From contig MQUF01000011.1 of the NCBI GenBank assembly GCA_001914235.1, positions 80,801-144,800 of the forward strand: a stretch of 64,000 bases of DNA. Direction: 5' to 3'. This DNA is from Desulfobulbaceae bacterium DB1. Its GTDB lineage: Bacteria; Desulfobacterota; Desulfobulbia; Desulfobulbales; SURF-16. The translations under genes were made by a program, and so were the position numbers. This document shows, one piece after another, positions 16,543-26,400 of this stretch. The number at the start of each line of letters is the position of its first letter. Within the stretch, counting starts at the first letter, position 1. The notes under the pieces are model-generated. The model did not search any database and had not been told where the DNA came from. It worked only from the letters and a program-made list of their open reading frames with translations.

Positions 16543-18885
16543 TTACAGGGGCCGCATCAGCCAGACACCACAGGGACAGGTGTTGGCACAAAAACCGCAG
16601 GCGATGCACCGGTCATCATCCGACACATAGCGGAAATCTTTTTTATCCTCGGAAAGCTGCTCCCGGGAAATGGCGCCGGTGGGACAGATGGTTTCACACA
16701 TGTGGCAATCACGGCAGCTGCCGCAGCTCATGCAGCGGTCCGCTTCGTGTATGTCTGAATATTGTCCCGGGCAAGTTTCCGGCTCGTAGTGGGCCGGCGT
16801 CAGGTTGGTGATATTGACCACCTGTTTCGTGTATGGCTTCCACTCCTCCCCTTTGATTTCCGCGATGATGGCATGGGCGGCATTCTTGCCGTGCCCGAGG
16901 GCATTGGTGGCAAGACCGGGCCTTTCCACGTCGCCGACCGCGTAAATCTTCGGGTCCGAGGTGCGGCACGCCTCGTTGGTCTTGATCCAGCCGGCTCCGC
17001 CCACGGTTACCACTTCCACGCTCTCGGGCAGAAAATTAAGAGCAGGAACGTCGCCGATGGAGATAATGACCGTCTGGGCCGGAATCAGCTCATCCGCCGC
17101 ATCGATCAGTCCGTCAGCCGTCACTTCCTTGGTGGTCACCGGCCATTTGAACTTGGCGCCCAAGGCCTCGGCCGCCTTTCTTTCCTTGCCGAAAGCCAGG
17201 GGTTTCTGGATATCAACCAGGGTCACCTCCTGCGCGCCGAGGCGGTAACACTCACAGGCCACATCGCAACCGACGTTGCCGGCACCGATAATGACCACCT
17301 GCTTGCCCACCTTGGGCGGCTTGTCGCTTTTGCCGGCCTTGAGGAAATCAAGCGCCGTCAGCACCCGCTCATGGCCGGGAAAAGGGATGCGGCGCGGTTC
17401 ATGGGTACCGACCGCGACAATCACGTAGTCAAATTCATTCTTCAGTTCGGCAAATTTATCCTTGGTCATGTTGACCCCGAAATGAACATTGATATTCGGG
17501 GTGTTCATGAAGCGGTTCAATTCCGAATCCCAGATCGCCTTGGGCAGTCTCTCCCAGGGAATAACCTGGGCCAGTTTGCCGCCCAGCTTATCGTCCCGTT
17601 CGAAAATATGGGCCTCAACGCCGCGCAGGGCGAGCTGCCAGGCGGCATTCATCCCTGCCGGGCCGCCGCCGATGATGGCAACCTTCTTGCCGAGCGAATC
17701 AGCCACCGGTGGGGCGGGAAAGTCGCGACAGGCGCGGCCGAGCATGGCCACATCAATACTTTTATCCACCATCTGCCGCGAACAGCTCTGCATGCAGAGG
17801 TTGGGGCAGATGGACCCGCAAACCGAGGCGGGGAAGGGAGTATATTCCAGCACCAGTTCGTAGGCTTCCTTCTCCCGGCCCTCCCGCATCAGACGCAGAC
17901 GGTCGATGGTGGGGATATGCACCGGACAGTAATAGGCACAGGGCGCGGCTGATTCCTGGTTGGCCCAGAAAGGTTTGCGGCGCCGGAGATCTCCGGTTTC
18001 AATAAGTCCGATGGGAGAACGATCAAGTCCGGGAGCAAGATCACGGATCGGATCACCGCCGAATGCCCTGTCCCAGATGTTTTTGCGGAACTCATGCATG
18101 GGCATGGGCCCGGAGAACATCAAGGCCCGATCCTGGGGAGGTATGGTGACCAGCATCTTCCATTCTTCCCGCACGGAAAGGGACGCGAGCAGATCACTGC
18201 GTCCGATTGCCGCCAGATACCCGGGCATCCGTTCCATCAGCCACTGCCACTGCGCATCATCCGGCAGCAGGGCCTGCACATTGGATCGGGAATATGATTG
18301 ATCGGTCAGACCGCGATAGTATATCCAGCCGCCGACCATGCCGACGCAGGGCCGGTAGCCGAGGACGTTTTCCGGCGTCTTGGCGCTGACCCCGCAAACC
18401 ACGGCTATACCCCCGCAGTTGAATTCAGCAAAGGTATCACCCACGGAACCGAGCACCCAAAGTTCAGGACGCTGGTATTCCGGATTCCACTTGGTCATGG
18501 TCAGGCCGCGGGAACCGATGGAGCCGCCGATCATCACCCGGCCCTGGGCCATGGCGTTGCAAACGCCGTTGGTGGCGTCGCCGTGCACGACAATGTCCGC
18601 GCCGATGTTCAGGTAGCCCACATCATCGGAGGCCGATCCCAGACAGGTAATGGTGGTGCCGGGCATGCCCATGCACCCCAGTCGCTGGCCGGCCGGGCCC
18701 TTGACCTGAATCGCCAGGGAAGCGCCGGCCGGATTGAGCCGCCCGCCGACATTATGCTGACCATATGTTTCCAGGATGAGCTTTTTCGACTTTTGAAAAG
18801 CCGCCTGCACCTGTTCTTCAAAATCCTTGGAACTGATGCGGTTGCCGTTCTCATCCAACCCTTTGATGGTAATTGCTTCTGTCAC
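16543..18885 (-). CDS. Glutamate synthase GXGXG domain fused to GltD-like oxidoreductase and ferredoxin
   Basis: 780 residues, GTG start with GGAGG eight bases before it. Residues about 25-240 are the right-handed GXGXG beta-helix (GGRLNPAG, NGVCNAMAQGRVMIGGSIGSR) that in large glutamate synthases follows the FMN domain. About 310-400 is the GltD N-terminal Fe-S region (CAYYCPVHIP, CGSICPNLCMQSC); about 400-700 is an FAD/NAD(P)H reductase with GGGPAGMNAAW and GAGNVGCDVACE; and 715-780 holds cysteine clusters CMSCGSCRDCHMCETICP and CIACGFCANTCP. It should pass electrons from NAD(P)H or ferredoxin to the FMN subunit encoded upstream. The fusion of domain 3 with the small subunit is characteristic of split archaeal-type enzymes in anaerobes. 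Confidence 0.85.
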   Translation of the reverse strand: MTEAITIKGLDENGNRISSKDFEEQVQAAFQKSKKLILETYGQHNVGGRLNPAGASLAIQVKGPAGQRLGCMGMPGTTITCLGSASDDVGYLNIGADIVVHGDATNGVCNAMAQGRVMIGGSIGSRGLTMTKWNPEYQRPELWVLGSVGDTFAEFNCGGIAVVCGVSAKTPENVLGYRPCVGMVGGWIYYRGLTDQSYSRSNVQALLPDDAQWQWLMERMPGYLAAIGRSDLLASLSVREEWKMLVTIPPQDRALMFSGPMPMHEFRKNIWDRAFGGDPIRDLAPGLDRSPIGLIETGDLRRRKPFWANQESAAPCAYYCPVHIPTIDRLRLMREGREKEAYELVLEYTPFPASVCGSICPNLCMQSCSRQMVDKSIDVAMLGRACRDFPAPPVADSLGKKVAIIGGGPAGMNAAWQLALRGVEAHIFERDDKLGGKLAQVIPWERLPKAIWDSELNRFMNTPNINVHFGVNMTKDKFAELKNEFDYVIVAVGTHEPRRIPFPGHERVLTALDFLKAGKSDKPPKVGKQVVIIGAGNVGCDVACECYRLGAQEVTLVDIQKPLAFGKERKAAEALGAKFKWPVTTKEVTADGLIDAADELIPAQTVIISIGDVPALNFLPESVEVVTVGGAGWIKTNEACRTSDPKIYAVGDVERPGLATNALGHGKNAAHAIIAEIKGEEWKPYTKQVVNITNLTPAHYEPETCPGQYSDIHEADRCMSCGSCRDCHMCETICPTGAISREQLSEDKKDFRYVSDDDRCIACGFCANTCPCGVWLMRPL

Positions 18886-19017
18886 TGCCGTTTCCTCCGG
18901 GAGGAACGGGAAAAATTCCCCTGTTCCCGTGTTCTTATCTTTTCAGGTGAACAGACATGGTTGCGGAAAAGATGCTGTTCCCGACTCCTGTCTTCTGACT
19001 CCTGATTCCTGTTTTGT

Positions 19018-20658
19018 TTAACAGATATAAGTAATCTTCAATCTTTTCGCCGCCGCCTCGTCACTGATGCCGAGGGCGTCGGACATGCCGATGGGCAGGC
19101 TCTGCGAGCGGCCGAGCGGTGCCATGATCTTTTTCATCTCGGTGCGGATCGACATGAAGGTATCGACCACGCGCTGGGCCACCTGATCCGGGTCAAGCCG
19201 ACGGTAGAGCTTCGGATTCTGGCTGGTGATGCCCTTGGGGCAAAGTCCGATGTTGCAGACGTTGCAGCGGTTCTGCTCGCTGCCGAGGCAACCCGCCGCT
19301 GACTGCATGATGAATTTGCCCATGTGCACGCCGCTGGCGCCGAGCATGATGAGGCCCATGCCGTTCTGGGTGACGTTGCCGGTCTTGCCGACGCCGCCCG
19401 CGGCAAAAATCGGGATCTCGTTCTGCTTGCCCTGGGCGCACAGGTCGAGATAACAGTCCCGCACATTGGAGGCAATGGGGTGCCCCATGTGATCCATGCT
19501 GACATTGTAGGCCGCGCCGGTGCCGCCGTCGATGCCGTCGATCAGCAGGCCCGCGGCATACGGGTTGCGCACCAGGTTGTTCAGCACCGATTTTGCCGAA
19601 TTGGAACCCGATATCTTCGGATAAACCGGTACCCGGAAATTCCAGGCCATGGACATGGTCTGGATCATCTTCATCACCGATTCCTCAATGGAGTAAAGGG
19701 TCTGATGCACCGGCGGCGAAGGCAGGTCAACCCCTTCCGGCACGCCGCGCAGGCGGGCGATGAGCTTGCTCACCTTGAACCACATCAGCAGGCCGCCGTC
19801 ACCCGGTTTTGCCCCCTGGCCGTACTTGATCTCAATGGCGGCCGGGTCGCACTGCATGTCGGGAATGGCGCGGATGATCTCATCCCAGCCGAAATACCCG
19901 GAGGCGATCTGCAGAATGATATATTTGAGGAATGGGCTCTTCAGCACCCAGGGAGGGCAGCCGCCCTCGCCGGTGGCCATGACCACCGGGATGCCGAGCA
20001 CCTCGTTGCAGTAGGCGACACCCTGCAGCAGGCCGAGCCACATATTGGGCGACAGGGCGCCGAAGCTCATGGAACCGATGATAAAGGGGAAGATCTCCCG
20101 CACCGGCGGAATCCACTCGCCGGCCAGTTTCCGGCGCACATATTCCTCGGGCGGCAGCACCCGGCCGAGCAGGGTGTTGAGATAAAACTCATGGCGGCCG
20201 GCATCCAGGGCCGGATCGGTGAGCATGGAAATGCGGGTGAAAATAAGCTGGTCGAGCAGGCCGGGATTGGGGTCGTTGCGCCGCCCGCCGCGCTTGACCG
20301 GTTCGCCGCCCTGGGTGTTCTGAAAACGGTAGCGGTCGGTCATGCTGTTCGGCAACGGTTTGATGGCCGAATTCGGGCAGACCATGGCGCAGGTGCCGCA
20401 GCCGATACAACGGTTTGCCACCTCGGTCCGCTGGCGGATACCGACAAAAGTGCGGTAGGAGCTGCCGCGCTCGCTGGAAGTCAGGACGAGCTTCGGCATG
20501 CGCTGCCGCATGTAGGTCAACTTGATGGCATTAACCGGACAAACCGCGGTACAGCGGCCGCAGAGGGTGCATCTGTCTTCCCTGTGCTCAATGACCCAGG
20601 GCAGATCCCCGGTGGTTAAGCTGCTTGGGGTAGAGGGAATTGACTGAATTGAGACCAT
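19018..20658 (-). CDS. gltB: Glutamate synthase, FMN-binding (synthase) subunit with N-terminal ferredoxin
   Basis: 546 residues. Two N-terminal 4Fe-4S sites (CTLCGRCTAVCP and CIGCGTCAMVCP, about 32-110) are followed by the alpha/beta-barrel synthase domain: MSFGALSPNMW, KYGQGAKPGDGG, GSNSAKSVLNN, LIDGIDGGTGAA, and the Fe-S site CNVCNIGLCPKG. It catalyses formation of glutamate from 2-oxoglutarate and ammonia delivered by the amidotransferase subunit. The start has AGGAG about seven bases upstream and overlaps the end of the upstream gene by 43 bases, so translation is coupled. Confidence 0.85.
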   Translation of the reverse strand: MVSIQSIPSTPSSLTTGDLPWVIEHREDRCTLCGRCTAVCPVNAIKLTYMRQRMPKLVLTSSERGSSYRTFVGIRQRTEVANRCIGCGTCAMVCPNSAIKPLPNSMTDRYRFQNTQGGEPVKRGGRRNDPNPGLLDQLIFTRISMLTDPALDAGRHEFYLNTLLGRVLPPEEYVRRKLAGEWIPPVREIFPFIIGSMSFGALSPNMWLGLLQGVAYCNEVLGIPVVMATGEGGCPPWVLKSPFLKYIILQIASGYFGWDEIIRAIPDMQCDPAAIEIKYGQGAKPGDGGLLMWFKVSKLIARLRGVPEGVDLPSPPVHQTLYSIEESVMKMIQTMSMAWNFRVPVYPKISGSNSAKSVLNNLVRNPYAAGLLIDGIDGGTGAAYNVSMDHMGHPIASNVRDCYLDLCAQGKQNEIPIFAAGGVGKTGNVTQNGMGLIMLGASGVHMGKFIMQSAAGCLGSEQNRCNVCNIGLCPKGITSQNPKLYRRLDPDQVAQRVVDTFMSIRTEMKKIMAPLGRSQSLPIGMSDALGISDEAAAKRLKITYIC

Positions 20659-21758
20659 ATCTTAAACTCCTGTCGATCTGGAGGAACAATAATCGTATGT
20701 TGCCGCATGGGTTGAAAATCAAGGGATTGATCGCGGTCGGGAATCATGGCGTCAACGCCGCACATCTCCGAGGCAATGGCCCATTCGCCGGGCTTGCCGC
20801 CGATGGTGGCCGGACGCATCTTCTTGGCATCCATCACCAGCAGGCAGGTTTCATCCGGCAGGGAGCCGATCACCGCGTTGGGGCCGTCGATGATGAGCCG
20901 CCGGCAGGCGTCGCGCAGTCCGCGCAGAAAATCGCCCTGGGGATGAACCAGCATCTCTTCGGTTTTAAGCGGGGTAATGATATGCTTATATGCCTCAAGC
21001 GGCAACTTCAGCTGCTTGGTCACATAATGGAGGATATGGGCAAACACCTCGCTGTCCGACTGATACCCCATATAGCCGGGGAAACCCTTGCCGGTCAACC
21101 AGTCCTTGATGGGGATAAAGGCCGTGTTCTCACCATTGGTCATGGTGGCGATGCCCTGGATAAAAAAGGGATGGCAGGCGTAGAGATTGATGCCCCAGTT
21201 GGTGTTCTGCCGACCCTGGGCCATGCAGATCCGCGACTTGATGCGGTGGCTGTCCAGTCCCAGAGCCTGGCCGACGCCCAGCGGCCAGCCGACTTCCTTG
21301 ATCATGGCCACATCCGGCCAGAAGGAAAAAATCGTGAGATCGCCGCCGTTGTCCTCGCCGTCCTTGCGCAGCGCCAGCCGGACCATCATCATCTCGTGCT
21401 CAAGCTGCTCCTCGCTCAAGGTTTCCCAGGCCGTCGGATTCTTGTACACCCGCAGGAGATATTTGAATCTGTCCTTTGATTCAACCTTGCTGAGGTCCGC
21501 CTCGAACTCATGATCATACTTGAGCGCGAAACCGCGGTCCTGCATGAAGACATTAAGACGGTGCAGGGCGCTCTCCGTGTGCGCGATGCCGGAAAGAACC
21601 GGATCGCCCTTCCTGTAGCTGTAATCAGTAAATTGCAGCCCCCGCAACAGGAGCCCCAAACCGCTGCCGTCATATCCTTCCTGCATGGCCTCCATGGCCT
21701 GAAGCACGGTAAAGGGAGAAAACGGCTCACTGGCGGTTTTTAACGCTAACCGGCACAT
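20616..21758 (-). CDS. Glutamate synthase, class II glutamine amidotransferase subunit
   Basis: About 380 residues. The start at 21758 is chosen because it gives MC at the N-terminus, so Cys2 becomes the catalytic N-terminal nucleophile of the Ntn-type amidotransferase, and AAGGAG lies eight bases before it. A longer frame reaching 21878 would bury that Cys. Other family features: LYACHPFFIQG and TNGENTAF. The subunit hydrolyses glutamine and channels ammonia to the FMN subunit. It is the first gene of a three-gene operon on the minus strand, divergent from hdr-flx. Confidence 0.85.
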   Translation of the reverse strand: MCRLALKTASEPFSPFTVLQAMEAMQEGYDGSGLGLLLRGLQFTDYSYRKGDPVLSGIAHTESALHRLNVFMQDRGFALKYDHEFEADLSKVESKDRFKYLLRVYKNPTAWETLSEEQLEHEMMMVRLALRKDGEDNGGDLTIFSFWPDVAMIKEVGWPLGVGQALGLDSHRIKSRICMAQGRQNTNWGINLYACHPFFIQGIATMTNGENTAFIPIKDWLTGKGFPGYMGYQSDSEVFAHILHYVTKQLKLPLEAYKHIITPLKTEEMLVHPQGDFLRGLRDACRRLIIDGPNAVIGSLPDETCLLVMDAKKMRPATIGGKPGEWAIASEMCGVDAMIPDRDQSLDFQPMRQHTIIVPPDRQEFKIWSQFSQFPLPQAA

Positions 21759-22178
21759 CTGTAACTCCTTCGAATGAAAACTGATTGGTCGGCCTGCTGC
21801 CTGCGGAACACGAGTCCAGCGTCCAGCAAGTTTATTAAAAAACTTACAGCGAATACCTCGAAAGTATTTGTTTGTCAAGGCCGAAGAAAAACTAGGCTAC
21901 TATACTGCAAACCAACAGCGCAACCAATTTTTTTCGCTGCCCGCATTGATTATAATTTCGCTATTCCGGCGAGATGCGCAAAAACATCCCTCTTCTACAT
22001 GCGAATATCCACATCACGCCGAAAACGCCGATATCAGCAAACGAACAAACCTATCCGGGAAACAGAAAATTATGCCGAATTATTTGCAATTATTTGAGAA
22101 GCTGTTATAAGAAAAGTCGCATTTTATAAGTCTCACACCTGATTCTGCCAATTTTAAATTCTCAAACTGCGGTGTGCT
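21759..22178. other. Divergent intergenic region between glt and hdr-flx operons
   Basis: This 420-base AT-rich stretch must hold the promoters of both operons. A TTGTCA near 21872 and a TATACT downstream of it are present, but the spacing is too wide for a confident sigma-70 promoter. No sigma-54 element or riboswitch was recognised. Short open frames here look non-coding. Confidence 0.4.
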
Positions 22179-23399
22179 ATGACAGAAATCGACCTTTCCC
22201 CCCTGCGGGCGGAGTTGAAAAAACAGTTCCGGCAATCAATGCCGGATGCAAAACTCGACTACTGCCTCACCTGCGGCCTCTGCGCCAGCGGCTGCCCGGC
22301 CAGCGACATTGAAGGCATGGACCCGCGTAAATTCATCCGTTATCTCATCCTCGGCCAGGATGATGTCCTGAAAAAAACGAACTGGCTTTACACCTGCTCC
22401 ATCTGCCAGCGCTGCGAATACGCCTGTCCCATGGGCATCCATGTCGGACGCTTTGTCTATGCCCTGAAGGGAATGCGGCCGATTGAAGAGCGCCCGAAAA
22501 ATCTGCAGAAGTCATGCGATCTGCAGAAGCAAAGCAACTCCACCGGCATCCCCAACGCCGACTTTGTCTGGGTGGTGGGCGACATGCTGGAAGAGGTGCA
22601 TGCAACCGAGCCGGAATGGGCCGATCTCCAGGCGCCCATGGACAAGGTCGGTGCCCGGTTCTACCTGAACCAGAATGCCAAGGAACCCACGGTGGAACCG
22701 GAGGAAATGGTTTTCCTGTGGAAGATCCTCCATGCCGTGGGTATTGACTGGACCTATTCATCGGAATGGTGGGACGGGGCCAACTACTGCCTGTTCAGCG
22801 GCGACCCGAAAGACTGGGAATTCGTCACCCGCAAACAGGCGGAAACGGTGGATGCGCTGGGCTGTCCCACATATATAAACACCGAGTGAGGCCACATGCT
22901 TTACTCAACCCTGGAAGGGTTGAAACGATTCAAAATTCCCCACAACTTCGAAGTCGTCAGCATCATCAGTCTCTATGCCCAGTGGATCCGGGAAGGCCGT
23001 CTCAAGGTTGACTCCTCCTGGAACACCGAAGGCCTGAAATTCACCGTGCAGGATCCGTGCAAACTGGTGCGCCAGGGACTTGGCGATCCGGTGGCCGATG
23101 ATCTGCGCTTTGTCGTCAAGCAGGTCTGCGGCGAGGAAAACTTCGTCGATGTCTGGCCCAACAAGTCCAACAATTACTGCTGCGGCGGCGGCGGCGGTGC
23201 CATCCAGGCCGGTTTCACCGACAACCGGCGCAAGCACGGCAGAATGAAATTCGAGCAACTCCATGCCACCGACGCGGACGTGGTCATTACCCCATGCCAC
23301 AACTGCCACACCCAGGTAAAAGACCTGGCGGCCCATTACGGCGGCAAATGGCAGACCACCCATCTGTGGAACTGGATTGTCAAGGCGCTGGTGAGATAA
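22179..23399 (+). CDS. Selenocysteine-containing HdrD-like (HdrC-HdrB fusion) heterodisulfide reductase subunit
   Basis: This reads as 406 residues if TGA at 22887-22889 is selenocysteine (residue 237). Residues 1-90 are HdrC-like with two 4Fe-4S sites (CLTCGLCASGCP about 29-40, CSICQRCEYACP about 74-85). Residues about 180-406 are HdrB-like with two CCG-type halves. The first half ends ALGCPTYINTE-[TGA]-GHMLYSTLEG, exactly where related Fe-S oxidoreductases have E-C-G-H. The second half is complete: DPCK, NYCCGGGGG, PCHNC. The frame continues through the TGA with Gly-His before the next ATG (22896). A perfect 7-bp stem with loop TGGAA lies 22 bases after the TGA. The alternative is two separate proteins, 236 and 167 residues, each lacking half of the fold. 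It should be the disulfide- or DsrC-reducing partner of HdrA. Confidence 0.75.
22905..22923 (+). promoter_or_regulatory. Candidate bacterial SECIS element
   Basis: TCAACCC and GGGTTGA form a perfect 7-bp stem closed by the five-base loop TGGAA, with G as its second base. The loop begins 22 bases after the in-frame TGA, inside the usual 16-37 base range for bacterial SECIS, where SelB recognises a short stem with a G in the first two loop positions. The stem lies entirely inside coding sequence (ST-LEG-LK). Confidence 0.65.
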
Positions 23400-23490
23400 A
23401 GAAACGCTTAAACGTTGACACACTTGAACGCTTGAACGCTCTAATCGCTTGATCGTTCAAACGCTGGAACATTACACACAGGAAAGAAAA

Positions 23491-26400
23491 ATGGCCAAAG
23501 GATCGGTTTTAGTTGTCGGCGGCGGCATTGCCGGGGTTCAGGCGGCGCTTGATCTGGCAGACAGCGGCTTTCTCGTCCATCTGGTGGAAAAAACCACGGC
23601 AATCGGCGGCAGAATGTCCCAGCTCGACAAGACGTTCCCCACCAACGACTGCTCCGCCTGCATTCTCTCACCCAAGCTCGTCGAATGCGGCAGACACCTC
23701 AACATCAATCTGCTTACCCTTGCCGAGCTGGTTTCCCTCCAGGGCGAGCCCGGCAATTTCACGGCTGTTGTCCACCGGCGCCCCCGCTACGTTGATCCGG
23801 ACAAATGCATTGCCTGCGGCCTGTGCGCGGAAAAATGCCCGAAAAAGGTGCCCAACGAATTCAACATGGGCATCGGCAACCGTAAGGCCGCCTTTCTCAG
23901 CTATCCCCAGGCCGTGCCGCTCAAATACGCCATTGACCCCGACCACTGCATCTGGCTCAAGAAACCTGGACGCTGCGGCATTTGCGCCAAGAAGTGTCCG
24001 GCCGGGGCGATTAATTTCGACGACCAGCCCAGGGAACACGTCTTGGAAGTGGGCTCCGTGGTGCTGGCCCTCGGTTTTTCCCGTTTCTTCCCGAACAAAC
24101 TCGACTTCACCGGCTACGGCCGCTTGCCGAACGTGGTTACCTCCATGGAATTCGAGCGGCTGCTCAGTCCCTCCGGCCCCTGCATGGGCCACATGGAACG
24201 CCCCTCGGACGGCAGGCAACCGAAAAAAATCGCCTGGCTGCAATGCGTCGGCTCCCGGGATATCAATCGCGCCTGCCACCCATACTGCTCCTCGGTATGC
24301 TGCATGTTTGCCATTAAACAGGCGGTGATGGCCAAGGAGCATGCCCACGGAGACTTCGAATCCTCCATCTTCTTCATGGACATGCGCACCCACGGCAAGG
24401 GCTTTGAAAGCTATTACAACCGGGCCAGGGAGCAAGGCGTCCGCTTTCTGCGGGCCAGGGTCCATTCGGTGATTCCCGCCGACGAGGAGGGGAATCTGAA
24501 AATCCGTTACGTCGACGAACAGGGCAGGGTCAACTTCGAAAAATTCGACCTGGTGGTTCTTTCCACCGGTCTCGAGGCCAGCCCGGCCACAATCGCGCTT
24601 GCCGGGAAACTGGGGATCGAGCTTGACGCCGACAACTTCATCAAAACCGACAGCTTCAATCCGGTTGCCACCAGCAAGCCCGGCGTTTATGCCTGCGGCG
24701 CCGTCGCGGAACCCAAGGACATTCCCCAGTCGGTGATGGACGCCAGCGCCGCCGCCATGGAGGCCGGTCTCATGCTGGCCCCCTATCGCTGGACGGAAAC
24801 CAGGAAAAAAGAGTACCCGGCGGAAAAAAACATCTATTCGCAACCGCCCAGGATCGGCGTCTTTGTCTGCCACTGCGGCGTCAACATCGCAAGCGTCGTC
24901 GATGTCGCTCAGGTTTCCAGTTACGCGCAGACCCTGCCGGATGTGGTTTTTTCCCAAGCCAATCTGTTCACCTGCTCCCAGGACACCATCACCCAGATGG
25001 TGGCGATCATAAAAAAACATGATCTGAACCGGGTGGTGGTCGCTTCCTGCTCGCCCCGTACCCACGAACCCCTGTTCCAGGAAACCCTGCGCGACGCGGG
25101 GCTGAACAAATTCCTTTTTGAAATGGCCAACATTCGCGACCAGGATTCCTGGGTGCACCGGAATGACCCGGCCAAGGCCACGGCCAAGGCCAAGGATCTG
25201 GTGCGCATGGCCGTGTCCCGCGTGCGCGGCGAAGGCGCCCTGCCCTACAACACCGTGCCGGTCACCAAGGCAGCGCTGGTTATCGGCGGCGGGGTCAGCG
25301 GTATGACGGCGGCCCTTTCCTTTGCCGAACAGAACTATCCCGTCACCCTGGTTGAACGAAGCGACATGCTGGGCGGCAACGGCCGCCAGGTGTTCCGCAA
25401 CTGGAAGGGCGAGGAGTTTCCGCCCTTTATCAACGAACTTGCCGACAAGGTGAACAACCACCCGAAAATCGAGGTCAAGTACAACTGCGAGGTGCGGGAC
25501 GTTGTCGGTTCAGTCGGCAAATTCACCACTACCTTCACCGACGGCCGCACTTTCGACCATGGCGTGGCGGTGCTGGCCGTGGGCGGCGAGCCCTATAAAC
25601 CGGAAGGGGAATGGCGGTTTCTGCACGGCAAAAATCCCGGGGTGCATACCCTGCTCGAACTGGACAAGAAATTCATCGGCCAGGACGCTTCCTTGAAAGA
25701 TATGGGCCAGGCGGTCTTTTTCCACTGCGTCGGCTCGCGCATCCCGGAACGGCCTTACTGCAGCCGGGTCTGCTGTACCCACGCCATCGATTCGGCGGTG
25801 AAGCTCAAGGAACTGAACCCGGAGATGGACATCTTCATGTTCTACCGGGATATCCGCACCTATGGCTGCAGGGAACGGCTCTACCAGGAGGCCAGGGAAA
25901 AAGGCATTATCTTTATCCGCTATGACCTGGATCATATCCCACAGGTGACGGAAGCGGACGGTCGCCTCCTCATCACGGGGCACGATCCGATCATTGACGC
26001 CGACATCACCATCCAGCCTGACATGCTGGTGCTGGCCACCGCCATTCTGCCCCGCCGGCAGACCGGCAATATTGCCAAATTCTTCAAATGCGCCGTCGAC
26101 AGCCAGGGCTTCCTGCTGGAAGCGCACATGAAACTGCGGCCGGTCGATTTTGCCACCGAAGGCGTCTTTCTCGCCGGACTCTGCCACTACCCGAAAGCCA
26201 TGGAAGAATCCCTGTCCCAGGCCAAGGCCGCGGCATCACGGGCATCCATTATCCTTGCCCACGACGCGGTGCCGGCGGAAAGCGTCACCGCCGTGGTGAA
26301 TCCCGCCAAGTGCACCGGCTGCGGAGTTTGTGTCGAAGTCTGCGCCTACAATGCGGTGAGTCTCGACGACAACAATATCTCCGTGGTCACCACCGGCATG

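Noticed and set aside
16762..20619. Long plus-strand open frames opposite the glutamate synthase genes (for example 16762-17952 and 19324-20619)
   Set aside because: They are antisense shadows of strongly supported minus-strand genes; composition is His/Gly/Arg-rich without family motifs.
21868..21905. Sigma-70 promoter candidate TTGTCA ... TATACT in the glt/hdr divergent region
   Set aside because: Spacing of more than 20 bases is outside the working range.
23641..23705. Selenocysteine considered in HdrA at the CSAC site
   Set aside because: All Cys codons there are TGC; no in-frame TGA occurs in hdrA.
23668..25461. 597-residue minus-strand open frame opposite hdrA
   Set aside because: HdrA on the plus strand has unambiguous FAD and Fe-S motifs; the minus frame is a GC-driven shadow.
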